Origin: Mycoplasma sp. Ms02
Lineage (GTDB): Bacteria > Bacillota_I > Bacilli_A > Mycoplasmatales > Metamycoplasmataceae
DNA length: 64,000 nucleotides
Reading direction: 5' to 3'
NCBI RefSeq assembly: GCF_019720735.1
Contig: NZ_CP081302.1
Location: 248,001-312,000 of the forward strand
The translations under genes were made by a program, and so were the position numbers. Shown here in pieces: positions 11,475 to 20,831 of the stretch. Each line of letters opens with the position of its first letter. The first letter of the stretch is position 1. Under the pieces are notes generated by a model. It ran no database searches. It was given only the letters and a program-made list of their open reading frames with translations, and was not told the origin of the DNA.

Positions 11475-11501
11475 ATACGACACTATAGAACAGAAGAAAA
11501 C

Positions 11502-11525
11502 AAAAAACTGCCTGTGCAGTTTTAT
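11502..11525 (-). terminator. Terminator of lepA
   Basis: Stem AAAACTGC / GCAGTTTT with a CTGT loop. The A-rich left flank gives the T-run on the minus strand. The right arm overlaps the last codon of lepA. Confidence 0.8.
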
Positions 11526-13324
11526 TGTTTTTTAGGATCGATATTTGTTTTCAGAATTGATAAGAATGCTTCTTGTGGAACTTCGACACTTCCAAGTGTT
11601 TTCATCCTTTTCTTACCTTCTTTTTGTTTTTTCAGAAGTTTTTGACGTCTTGTTGGGTCTCCACCATATAGTTTAGCAGTAACGTCTTTTCTGAAAGCTT
11701 TAATCGTTTCACGAGCAATAACCTTTCCACCAATTACGGCTTGAACAGGCACCTCAAAGTTTTGTCTCGGAATTGCTTCTTTAAGTTTTTGACATAATTC
11801 ACGAGCAGAAGGATAAGCGTGATCACGGTGAGCAATGATCGAAAAGGCATCAATTTTATCTCCATTAAGTAAAATGTCAACTTTTACCAAATCACTTTCA
11901 CGGTATCCAATTCATTCATACTCAAATGAGGCATAACCTTTTGTAGTACTCTTTAATCTATCAAAAAAGTCAAAAACAGTTTCAGCAAGTGGCAACTCGT
12001 AAACTAAACGCGATCTATTAGCATCAATATATTCAAGATTCTTGTAAATTCCACGCTTGTTTTGACATAGATCCATTGCATTACCAATGTATTCGTTTGG
12101 TAAGAAGATGCTTGCTTCAATATAAGGTTCTTCAATGAAATCAATAAATGTACGATCTGGAAGCATTGAAGGGTTTGAAATCATTTCAACATCACCATTT
12201 GTCATGTGAACTTGGTATTCTACAGATGGTGAAGTAGCAATAACACCGACTTTATATTCACGGTCTAAACGCTCTTGCAGGATTTCCATGTGCAACATTC
12301 CAAGGAATCCAACACGGAAACCAAAACCTAAAGCTTTTGATGTTTCTTGCTCTCAAGTGATTGATGAATCACTTAATGAAATCTTTTCTAAGCTTTCTTT
12401 TAACTCGGTATAATCTTTTGTATCGATTGGATAAAACCCAGTATAAACAACAGGTTTCATTTTTTTATAACCTGGTAAAGCATGTTCTGTAGGATTATCA
12501 ACGTGTGTTATTGTATCCCCGACACTAACCTCTTTAGCATCACGAATAGCAGCCGAAACTCAACCAACTTCACCTGATTCAAGAAATTCTTTTTTAGTTT
12601 CGTGTGGATTTCTAACCCCAAGTTCTATCACATGATACTCTTCGTTATTTGACATGAATTTAAAACGGTCGCCGACAGCTAGCTTACCTTCAAAAATTCT
12701 GACTAGCATCACAACACCACGATAAGGGTCGAAATAACTATCGAAAATTAAGGCTTTAAGTGGTTTTTCATCATCTGCTTCTTTTGGCGAAGGAATAAAT
12801 TTTTCAATCGCTTCAAGAACACCAGGAACACCTAATCCTGTTTTTGCAGAAACCAAAACGGCGTGTTCTGTAGAAATACCAATCACTTCTTCAATTTCAC
12901 GTTTGACTTCTTCAACGTTCGCGCTTGGTAGGTCAATTTTGTTAATAACAGGAATGATTTCAAGATCGTTTTCAATTGCTAAGTAAACATTAGCTAAGGT
13001 TTGTGCCTCGATACCCTGTGTAGCATCAACAATTAAAAGAGCACCTTCTGAAGCTGCTAAAGAACGCGAAACCTCATAAGTAAAATCGACGTGCCCAGGG
13101 GTATCAATTAAGTGAAAAGTGTAGTCTTTGTATTTAAGCTGAACAGCATTTAATTTGATTGTGATACCACGCTCTTTTTCCAAATCCATTGAGTCTAGAA
13201 ATTGCTCTTTTAACTCCCTTTTTGAAACTGTATTAGTTAATTCTAAAATACGGTCAGCCAGTGTTGACTTACCGTGATCAATATGTGCAATGATTGAAAA
13301 ATTCTTAATTTTTGACTTATCCAT
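11522..13324 (-). CDS. lepA: Elongation factor 4 (LepA), ribosome-associated GTPase
   Basis: A 600-aa translational GTPase that acts on stalled or mis-translocated ribosomes. G1 is [12 protein letters not shown]2 RGITIK, G3 DTPGHVDF, and NKIDLP is G4. Domains II and III follow, and the LepA-specific C-terminal region ([25 protein letters not shown], then [17 protein letters not shown]) confirms LepA rather than EF-G or TypA. Several TGA-Trp codons interrupt it in the standard code. It is a single gene convergent with dnaK. The ATG start fits the family N-terminus. Confidence 0.98.
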
Positions 13325-13450
13325 AGTATTTTAAATTATATAAAATATGTGTTTATATACGCTATGTTTTTTGGTGATATTTTACTGTCAAAAACTTTTT
13401 AATGGCATTATTAAAAAACACTTTGAAAACTAAATTAATTAAGGAGCAAC

Positions 13451-14425
13451 ATGATCCCTATAAAAGAGAAAAAATTAAAAAATATGACATTTATTGATCT
13501 TTTTGCAGGGATTGGAGGTTTTAGATTAGCTTTTGAATCATTTGGAGCAAAATGTGTTTTTTCAAGCGAAATTGATAAAAAAGCAATCGAAACTTATTAC
13601 AACAATTTTGGTGAAGTTCCATCAGGGGACATTACTAAAATCGACGAAACTGAAGTTCCAGATCATGACATTTTATGTGGAGGTTTTCCTTGTCAAGCTT
13701 TTTCTATAAGTGGAAAAAGGATGGGTTTTGAAGATGCAAGAGGTACTTTGTTTTTTGATGTAGCAAGAATTATAAAATTTAAAAGACCAAAAATTGTGCT
13801 TCTCGAAAACGTGAAAAACTTGAAAACTCATGACAAGGGAAGAACAATTTCGGTAATCGAAAATACACTAAAAGATCTTGGTTATAGTGTTTTCAGTCAA
13901 GTTTTAAGTGCTTCAGATTTCAACATTCCACAAAAAAGGGAAAGAATTTATATCGTAGCCTTCAGAAGCGATTTACAAATACACACTTTCAACTTTCCTG
14001 TACCTCTTGAACAAAATAAAGTCATCAAAGATATACTGCTAAACGAAAAAGAAATAGTAACTTCAATGTATTATCAAAAAACTTGAAAAAAGATTGAATC
14101 AAAAAATAAAGATACTCCTAGAAAACCTAAAAAGATTGGTTTTGTTGGAAATGGTGGTCAAGGTGAAAGAATTTACTCAACAGAGAATGTGGGTGTCACA
14201 CTATCAGCAAATGGTGGAGGTGTTTTTTCAAAAACTGGTGGTTATTTAATTAATGAAAAAGTAAGGAAGCTACATCCTAGGGAATGTGCAAGGATGATGG
14301 GTTTTCCTGATTCTTTTTTTATAAATAACTCTGCATCACAGGCGTATAAACAATTTGGCAACTCTGTTGTTGTTGACGTATTACAGCATATAATTACTGA
14401 GATTGTGAAAAAGTTAAAAATATAA
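13451..14425 (+). CDS. DNA (cytosine-5) methyltransferase, type II
   Basis: A 324-aa m5C methyltransferase that transfers a methyl group from S-adenosylmethionine to cytosine in DNA. Motif I is FIDLFAGIGGFR, motif IV GGFPCQAFS with the catalytic Cys, motif VI LLENVKNL, motif VIII IPQKRERIYIV, and motifs IX-X RKLHPRECARMMGFP and YKQFGNSVVVDVL. The target-recognition region lies between motifs VIII and IX. GGAG precedes the ATG by 5 bases. No restriction endonuclease gene adjoins it, so it is an orphan or a remnant of a restriction-modification system. It opens an accessory island with an IS and type III toxin-antitoxin modules. Confidence 0.95.
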
Positions 14426-14462
14426 AGCAATCTTTTTATAAAAGCATTAAAACAAAAATGAA

Positions 14463-14503
14463 AATCTGTAATTCGCACCGAAGACAATAGACAAAATGCA
14501 ATC
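14463..14503 (+). repeat. Degenerate single ToxI-type repeat left of the IS
   Basis: Contains ATTCGC-ACCGAAGACAATAGA, almost identical to the core ATTCGCTACCGAAGACAATAAG of the ToxI repeats at 15961-16122 but with one base missing in the loop and a diverged 3' part. The downstream bases can no longer form the pseudoknot pairing. It lies between the methyltransferase and the IS and so may be a remnant of a toxin-antitoxin locus. Confidence 0.6.
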
Positions 14504-14576
14504 AAAATTATAAAAAAGAATATATAACCCTTTTTACAAACTAATTAGTACTAAAAACATTTGAGCCCAGCTTTTT

Positions 14577-15898
14577 TAAACTAGGACAGTTATTTCGGAA
14601 TTTAAATTATCTATATAAAGCACTTCAGGATTCCTGAGGTGTTTTAAAATTGAGTTTTTTCTGAAATCTTTCGGTGTTATATCATTCAATAAAATTGTTA
14701 ATTTGACTTTTTAGTTCCACAAACGACATATCTTTTGTGGAAATGTTGTAAATAAGTTCAGTTTTTAGAATTGAGAAAAAGTATTCAATTTCTCTGTTAT
14801 CCAACGAGTTTCCAACTCTACTCATTGAAATTTTGCCATTCAAGTTTTTTATTGTTTCTAAATATTCCTGACTAGAATATTGTGATCCATGATCTGAGTG
14901 AATTACGAAGTCATGTATTTTGGAAAAGTTAATAGAAGTTAAAGAATCAAGAACCAGTTCAACATTATTAGTCCTACTTAGAGATCATCCGACAATCTTT
15001 TTGGTTTTATTGTGTAAAACTGCTGACAAAAAGACATGATTTTCCTTAACGTCCTTAGGTGCAGAAATATATGTAACATCGGTTGAAAATGTTTCTTGTT
15101 TAAGTCCATCAAAATCTCTTTTCATTAGGTCTGGAAATTTAACATTTGTATTTTTAGATTCTTTTCTTTTTGATTTTTGTCTGATAACACATTTCAAACC
15201 AAGTTTCTTCATTCTTCTTCCTATAGTCCTGTAATTAAGTGCTATTCCATGTTTTTTTAATATGTAAAAAGACAGTCTTTCCCTACCGAATCTGAACTTA
15301 GTATCTTCCATAGCTTTTTTAATTATTTCCATCTCTTTCTGAATTTGAGATTTTTTAAGTGTCATTTTGTATGACCTTTTTACGAAGTCATAAAAAGTAG
15401 ATTTTTTAAATAAGAAACATAAAATTAGTTGTGATCTTTTCCTGGATTTGCCTTTCTTTTGGTTTAAAAGTTTTATGGCATCTTGAATTGTAAAATCAAC
15501 TCCGTTACGATCAAAAATCTCTCTAAACATTTCTATAACAAAAACCATGTCTTCTTTATCAAAAACATCGTAATCTACTTTTCACTCTGGGCTGCTTAGG
15601 TCAACCTTTCTTTTTCTTCCTCTTCTTTCGATTGATGGTTTTTTCTTTTCTGGCAAAGTACCTTTTTCTTTGTAATTCATATAATAAATTTTAAATTTTT
15701 TATACAAACTTGGTTTACCAAAATCAACAAAGAACTTTTCTTTTATATATAAGAAAAACATCTTGTCTCCATACTTCTCAAAATTAAACTTTTCATAAAC
15801 TTTAAAGAGTTTTATAAGCATTTCATTGTTTAAGTTTTTCATTCTTGCTCCTTTAGAAAAATAAAAATCGGAATTTCCGATTTTTTTGTCCTAGTTTA
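14577..15898 (-). mobile_element. IS3-family insertion sequence, copy 1
   Basis: A 1322-bp element nearly identical to 48565-49886. The ends are inverted: TAAACTAGGACA at the left and TGTCCTAGTTTA at the right, with further matching bases (CGGAA) inside. Comparison of the two copies defines the borders, since flanking sequence differs. The flanking bases are TTT on both sides, consistent with a 3-bp target duplication. It carries one intact transposase gene. The insertion is between the methyltransferase and the type III toxin-antitoxin repeats. Confidence 0.93.
14607..15842 (-). CDS. IS3-family transposase, single uninterrupted ORF
   Basis: A 411-aa DDE transposase. The N-terminal part has the helix-turn-helix (about residues 1-90) and basic RRGRKRK. 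The rve integrase catalytic domain has Asp in FSTDVTYI, the second Asp in HDFVIHSDHGSQYSS, and the Glu in GNSLDNREIEYFFSILKTE. Most IS3 elements split this into orfA and orfB joined by a -1 frameshift; here the T5 tract (plus-strand A5 at 15561-15565) leaves one frame. Trp codons are TGA. AGGAG precedes the ATG. The second copy has a 1-base insertion in the same tract. Confidence 0.92.
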
Positions 15899-15945
15899 TT
15901 TTTAAGAAAAGCTTGAAAAAAAGTAAAAACCTGCTTTAAAAGTAA

Positions 15946-15956
15946 TAAAATATAGT
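15946..15956 (+). promoter_or_regulatory. Putative promoter (-10 region) of ToxI array 1
   Basis: AAAATATAGTTG just before the first repeat. Locus 2 has a matching AAAATATGGTTG at the same distance from its repeat, so this block is conserved between the modules. TATAGT would be the -10 box. No -35 box is evident. Confidence 0.5.
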
Positions 15957-15960
15957 TGAA

Positions 15961-16122
15961 AAGTTGGTGATTCGCTACCGAAGACAATAAGCGAGCGATT
16001 AAGTTGGTGACTTGCTACCGAAGAAAATAGGCAAAACGTAAAAGTTGGTGATTCGCTACCGAAGACAATAAGCGAGCGATTAAGTTGGTGACTTGCTACC
16101 GAAGAAAATAGGCAAAACGTAA
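15961..16122 (+). ncRNA. toxI: ToxI-type antitoxin RNA, four repeats (type III toxin-antitoxin)
   Basis: Four tandem 40/41-base units: 15961-16000, 16001-16041, 16042-16081, 16082-16122. Units 1 and 3 are identical and units 2 and 4 are identical, so an 81-base pair of units was duplicated exactly. Each carries GGTGA(T/C)T(C/T)GCTACC. From memory, the Pectobacterium ToxI repeat contains GGTGATTTGCTACC. The loop bases TCGCT (units 1, 3) can pair with downstream AGCGA, and TTGC (units 2, 4) with GCAA, an H-type pseudoknot. Such RNA binds and inhibits ToxN, which processes it into monomers. A terminator and toxN follow, the classic order. Confidence 0.9.
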
Positions 16123-16136
16123 ATGAACTTTTCGAG

Positions 16137-16160
16137 AGAGGATTTAAATCCTCTTTTTTC
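16137..16160 (+). terminator. Attenuating terminator between ToxI and ToxN
   Basis: Perfect palindromic stem AGAGGATTT / AAATCCTCT followed by T6. In type III systems this terminator makes antitoxin RNA exceed toxin mRNA; read-through expresses the toxin 18 bases downstream. Confidence 0.93.
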
Positions 16161-16177
16161 GACAAAATAGAGGAAAA

Positions 16178-16681
16178 ATGAAAAGCAACGTTTTTGATCT
16201 TTACTATATAGATTTAAACTATTTAAAATTTTTACACTCAATAGATTCAGAAGTTTATTATTCAGAAAAATATTTAAAAAACAAAAAACCATTTCTTGGA
16301 ATAATAATGATATTGAACAAAGATATTAATTTCTTTATACCTTTTTCATCTCCTAAAGACAAACATAAAAAATTTCCACAAAGATCCAACTCTTATGTCT
16401 TGATGAAGGACAAATCTGGCTATGCATTAGGACTACTGGATATAAGAAAAATGATACCAGTCAGATCGGATCTTTATGAAAAAGTGGATTTCTCTAAGAT
16501 AAAAGAAAGAGGATATAAAGTTTTACTGTCGAAACAGCTTAAATTTTGTAACGAAAATTTTGACTCAATTAAAATCAAGTCTCAAATAACATATAAAAAA
16601 CAGACTGAAAGAGAAAAAACACTTAAGTATCATTGCAATTATAAAAAGTTGGAAAATGATATGAAAAATTATAAAAACTAG
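16178..16681 (+). CDS. toxN: ToxN/AbiQ-family endoribonuclease toxin 1
   Basis: A 167-aa toxin of the type III toxin-antitoxin family; it would cleave mRNA and its own ToxI precursor. It aligns along its length with ToxN: Y-I-DLNYLKFLHSID at the start, KPFLGIIMIL, the active-site block IPFSSPK (Ser57, Ser58, Lys60), LGLLDIRKMIPV, then YKVLLSKQLKFC and HCNYKKLENDMKNY at the end. The active-site TSPK of Pectobacterium ToxN corresponds to SSPK here. AGAGG precedes the ATG. No TGA codon. Upstream are four ToxI repeats and a terminator. The likely role is abortive phage defence or plasmid-like maintenance, by family knowledge. Confidence 0.92.
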   Translation: MKSNVFDLYYIDLNYLKFLHSIDSEVYYSEKYLKNKKPFLGIIMILNKDINFFIPFSSPKDKHKKFPQRSNSYVLMKDKSGYALGLLDIRKMIPVRSDLYEKVDFSKIKERGYKVLLSKQLKFCNENFDSIKIKSQITYKKQTEREKTLKYHCNYKKLENDMKNYKN

Positions 16682-16700
16682 TTCTTTATAAGTTGTAAAA

Positions 16701-16706
16701 TATGGT
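16701..16706 (+). promoter_or_regulatory. Putative -10 box of ToxI module 2
   Basis: TATGGT within the block AAAATATGGTTG shared with module 1. It lies 11 bases upstream of the module 2 repeat. Confidence 0.45.
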
Positions 16707-16711
16707 TGTAA

Positions 16712-16752
16712 AATTGATGTTTCGCAACCAAAAACAATATGCGAGCGAAAAA
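16712..16752 (+). ncRNA. Single-unit ToxI-type antitoxin RNA, module 2
   Basis: One 41-base unit aligned with the module 1 repeat: TTGATGTTTCGCAACC followed by AAACAATATGCGAGCGAAA. The hairpin pair GGT/ACC of module 1 becomes TTG/CAA, and the loop-downstream pair TCGCT/AGCGA becomes TCGCA/TGCGA. Both changes are compensatory, so the RNA structure is conserved while the sequence diverged. Only one unit is present, against four in module 1. A terminator and a second ToxN gene follow. Confidence 0.82.
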
Positions 16753-16753
16753 G

Positions 16754-16781
16754 TAAAAAAAGTGCTCGGTGCCCTTTTTTG
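16754..16781 (+). terminator. Terminator between ToxI 2 and ToxN 2
   Basis: A-run and AAAAAAG-T-GC with loop TCGGT and GC-C-CTTTTTT, one mismatch in the stem, ending in T6. Same position as the terminator in module 1, 13 bases before the toxin start codon. Confidence 0.8.
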
Positions 16782-16793
16782 ATGAGGTACGTA

Positions 16794-17309
16794 ATGAATA
16801 AAATTGATTTTAATCTTTATGATATTAATCCTGAATATCTAAAATATTTATACAGTATTGATAAGGAAGTGTACTATATTGAAGGGCACAAAAATACCTT
16901 AAAACCTTATTTCGGAGTAATAGTTATACTGAACTCTAAAAATTATTTTTTTATCCCATTAACACCACCAAAGAAAAAATTCTCAAGATGACCAAAAAAT
17001 TCTAAAAGCTACATTTTTGTTCAAGATAAAAGTGGGTCCATTCTTGGAATGCTAGATATCAGAAAAATGATTCCAGTTAAACAAGGTCTTTTTGTACAAA
17101 CCGACTTAAATAAAATAACTGATGCAAAATACAAAAATCTACTTTTAAAAAAGATATTGTTTTGTAAGAAAAATAGTCATATTATCTTTTACAAATGCAT
17201 GAACCTATATCAACAAGTTAAGAGTAGGCGAAAAACTTTTAAATTTCACTGCGATTACTTGGAACTTGAACAAGCAATGAGACAGTATAACCTTAAAAAA
17301 GATAAATAA
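16794..17309 (+). CDS. ToxN/AbiQ-family endoribonuclease toxin 2
   Basis: A 171-aa paralogue of the toxin at 16178-16681. Shared blocks: YLKYLYSIDKEVYYIE, KPYFGVIVILN, FFIPLTPPK, LGMLDIRKMIPV, LLLKKILFCKKNS and FHCDYLELEQAM. The active-site Thr57 and Lys60 are kept, but the Ser expected at position 58 is Pro, which could weaken or abolish cleavage (Ser53 matters in Pectobacterium ToxN, from memory). One TGA-Trp. I chose the ATG at 16794 because GAGGT lies 9 bases upstream; an earlier in-frame ATG (16782) would overlap the terminator. A terminator follows. Confidence 0.9.
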
Positions 17310-17310
17310 A

Positions 17311-17333
17311 AAGTGCCTGCTGGCACTTTTTTA
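17311..17333 (+). terminator. Terminator after ToxN 2
   Basis: Stem AAGTGCC / GGCACTT with a TGCT loop and T6. It may also end the convergent helicase gene on the minus strand. Confidence 0.9.
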
Positions 17334-20300
17334 TTAACGATTAATAATCATGCTTAAGTATTTAAGAATACTATTTTTTTCACCTTCAAATCTGAAGTTA
17401 CTAATTCTGTAAATTGGATATCCTTTCGAAGCAATGAAATCATCTTTTAATCTGATTTCTAATAAATCATCAATTGTTTTTGAGTCAGTTGAGTCATCTA
17501 AAGAAATACCAACTAAGAATTTTTCGTTTTCGTCTAGAATTGCAATATTGATTGCGTATGAACCTATTCTATAGTTAGTTTTAATTTTAATAGGTTGCGT
17601 AAATTCTAGTGATTTTAATCATTGCATTACATCTTGTTCAAAGTAAGTTTTGATTCTGCTTAGTGAATCTTTTTCGATTGTTGTGTAAGCCTTTTGTTCT
17701 TGTTTGGTTAAATCAAGGAACTCTAATCATTTTTTGAATGTAGTTAGATTTCCTGATCCACCTGAAGACGGCATTACTTCTTCAGCTGTAATTGATTTAA
17801 TTACAATCATTTTATCTTTAGCACGTGTAATTGCAACGTTTAAAGCGTTACGTCCACCTTTTGTTCCGATGTAAGTTGAAGAAAGAGCTGCTTCTTTTGT
17901 ATATCCAATTGAAGCAATAACAATATCAGCCTCATCACCTTGAATATTTTCAAGGTTTCTTAAGTAAATTTTATCTTCAAGTAATGAGTAAAGTTTTGGT
18001 GATGTTTCAGCAATTACTTCACGAATTGCATCTTGTTGTTTACGGTTGAAAGCTAATAGAATCATTGATTCATATTTGTCAATGTTTTCTTCTGCTAACT
18101 TTACTGTTTGTTGTGCTTCAACAATATTACGGTTATTTCTTCAAGAACCATTTACGTTATACACTTCGAGTGGAACGTCAATTAGCGAATTGTATTTGTC
18201 AATCCCTTTTAGTTTTGAATCATAGAACTCTTTTGCCGAGAAAAGAATTAATTCCGATGAATTACTTCTGTAGTTCATTTCTAAGAAGAACTTAGGTAAG
18301 TTGTTGTGAAGCGCTCAATCAAGCAATGAGTTCACTTCATCTTGTGAGTAATCATCTTCTGAATCATCACGACGACTGAATCAGTTACTTGGTTGCATTT
18401 GTTGATCATCACCAGCGACAATAACGTGTTTACTTAGGGCGATGAAAGGAAGTGCTTTTTCAATAAAGATTTGAGATGACTCATCGAAAATTACGTAATC
18501 GAATGGTCTTTGATCTTCTTTAATATTTCCTTTTTTGTCTAGGACTGTTTTAAAGGCACTAAAGTCCACAAAGTTTGAAAGAATTTCAGGGGTACCAACA
18601 AAGACATTGTAAATATTGTGAATCATATCTTTGTGTTGATTTATTAGAACGTGAGGTGCTGTAATACCACGCGAAATCTTACCAAGGAAAACTTTAAGCT
18701 CGTTTTCACCATCTTCTTTTTTGACTTTGAATTCTTCAAGTCTCTTACGAGCTTCAAGCGCAACTTTTTTATACATGTTTTCAAGCTGCTCAGGGGTTGT
18801 GTTTGAATTTGTTTTATTGTCAATGTAGTTTTTGTATTTTGACTCAACTTCATCGAAGATTCTTAAAGTATTAAATCTTAGTAATGAACCAATTTTAATG
18901 AAGTCCACAACTGAGTATTTTCCTAATTTATCAGCTTTTTTGAATAAGCTTCTAATTTGTTTAGCGTGTGATTTTTTAGATTGAATCTCAAGTTTTGAAG
19001 ATAATTTTTCAAGACCTTTTTGATTTGCTACATTCAGTGTTGCAATGTAATCTTTGAAAGCTTTAGCTTGCGCTTTTTTGACTTCTTTGTAGTTTTTAGA
19101 GTTAGCTGCTTTTTTGAAAACATCATAGTAATCTAAGTAAGCTTCAAGTTCCACCTTATTTTCAAAAGCATTTAAGTGGCTAAATAGTTTCTTAACTTCT
19201 TTATAGTCACTTTCAAAACTTTCATCTTTTGCGTTCATGATGTTGTAGTAAGATTTTAGCTCACCAGAGTTAACAAAAGATAAATCTTTTTTAGCGTTAA
19301 TGTAATCAAATTCTGCTTTTTTCAAGAAGGTTTCTTTATTTTCAGGAATTTTTTCATTAACGTTTAAATCTAACATTTCGCGATAGAAGTTATTTAAAGG
19401 ACGATAGAAGTAGTTTCTTTCATATTTATTTGCCTTGTTTGTTTCATTAAATTGGAAAACAAGGTCTGAGTATCTACCCATTCTTTTTAGCACGACATCA
19501 AGAGCTGCTTTCTTTTGCGAAATAAATAAAGCTCTTTTTCCGTTTTCAAGAATGTTAACAAGAATATTAGCAATTGTTTGCGATTTACCTGTACCAGGAG
19601 GACCGATAATAACAGCTGAATTAGTTAGTGCACCAATAATAGCTTTTTCTTGTGAAAGGTCTGTTCTTGCAACACGAATTAGCTTAGCTTCATCAATTAA
19701 TGCTTGTTTTGCATTTTTCTCGTGATTTGTCAAGTCATCGTTTTTAATTAACTTTTCGATCTTATCTTCAATAATCAAGTTATATAAAGCTTCACGAAGT
19801 TTTGTTCCTTGTGGGTGACAAATTGAAAGCACAATACCAGGACTTAAAGTAATTGTTGTATAACTTCCCAAGTCATCTCTTTGCATTTCTTTAAACTTGT
19901 CAATCATTTCATTGGTTAAATCGTTTAGCCCGTTAACAATTTTTTCACCTAATACTGATTTTAGTTCTAATGCAGCTTCTTCCAGTGATATATTTTCAGG
20001 ATTATCAAGAATTGGCATTACAATTCCACTACTTTGCTTTAATACATAGACTAACTTTTCGTTGTAAACAATTGAGTTATCACGGTTAGTTAAAATTACT
20101 TTTCCGTTTTTAATCTCTAAATTGACAGCCTTTAATAATAAAGGAGCATAAAGTGAAAGATCATCTTTTGCATAACGAATGAAAAACGTTCCAACAAATA
20201 ATGGTCAAATTCCAGTTTCTGTATAAATTTCTTGAATCTTATTAATGTTAAATCTTCACTCTTTTAAGAAGTTAACATGTTTATTAGTTAATTTTTCACT

Positions 20301-20687
20301 AATCTCACCGATGTGTTTTGAAAAGTTTCTTGCTAAATCTTTTTCTAGTTTTACAGGCACTTTATATTTAGCTTCTTGTGCTCAAATCACAAACTCTTCG
20401 TATGTTTTAAGATTGTTCAAACGATTAATTTGATCATCTGTGTAAGCACTTGTTAGTTCTACCTCAAACTCTGATTTAACGAAGACTTTTTTAACATCAT
20501 CTTTCTTGATTATCTTATTTAAATCTTGGTTAATTTTAGACAAATGATAAAAAGTGGCATTATCACCATTTGTTCTAATGTCTAATAAGTTATTTAATAA
20601 CTTTTTATGCTTTGAATCATTAATTTTCTTTGAATTGGCATTCTTTAGATCGCCATTATTAAACTTGAAAATTCTCGTCAAATTCAT
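17334..20687 (-). CDS. Large superfamily 1 (Upf1/Dna2-like) helicase with a nuclease-like C-terminus
   Basis: An 1117-aa protein. Residues about 1-330 are of unknown type. Walker A is VIIGPPGTGKSQT (about residue 360); a long coiled-coil insertion follows; motif II is FDYVIFDESSQ; then VIVAGDDQQMQPSNW (motif III), EMNYRS (motif IV), and RNALNVAITRAKDKMIVI (motif VI). This is the AAA_11/AAA_12 helicase layout. The last 120 residues, with IGSYAINIAILDENEKFLVGI, resemble the Vsr/MTES_1575-like nuclease domain that often ends such helicases, but the expected Asp is Asn. GGAGGT before ATG 20687. The role in repair or defence is inferred; it lies next to the type III toxin-antitoxin island. Confidence 0.8.
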
Positions 20688-20799
20688 TCTTACCTCCATT
20701 TGTTAATGAAAACATCATTAGTAAAAAAATTATATATTATCCATAAACTTTTTGACTTAATACCAGATTTTTTTATCTTCTTTTGAACGGTTAAAAATA

Positions 20800-20805
20800 T
20801 ATAAT
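20800..20805 (+). promoter_or_regulatory. -10 box of asnS
   Basis: TATAAT, 26 bases before the asnS start codon, with AAGGAAAG as ribosome binding site in between. Confidence 0.6.
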
Positions 20806-20831
20806 AAAGAAAACATTTTTAAGGAAAGTTT

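Noticed and set aside
15961-16122. CRISPR array or simple VNTR
   Set aside because: Units abut without spacers and show pseudoknot pairing, with a terminator and ToxN gene behind; no cas genes are present.
15902-16292. Minus-strand ORFs across the ToxI repeats
   Set aside because: Repetitive translation comes from the antisense of the RNA repeats; no ribosome sites.
18065-20433. Plus-strand ORFs opposite the helicase
   Set aside because: Antisense shadows; the minus frame is continuous with helicase motifs.
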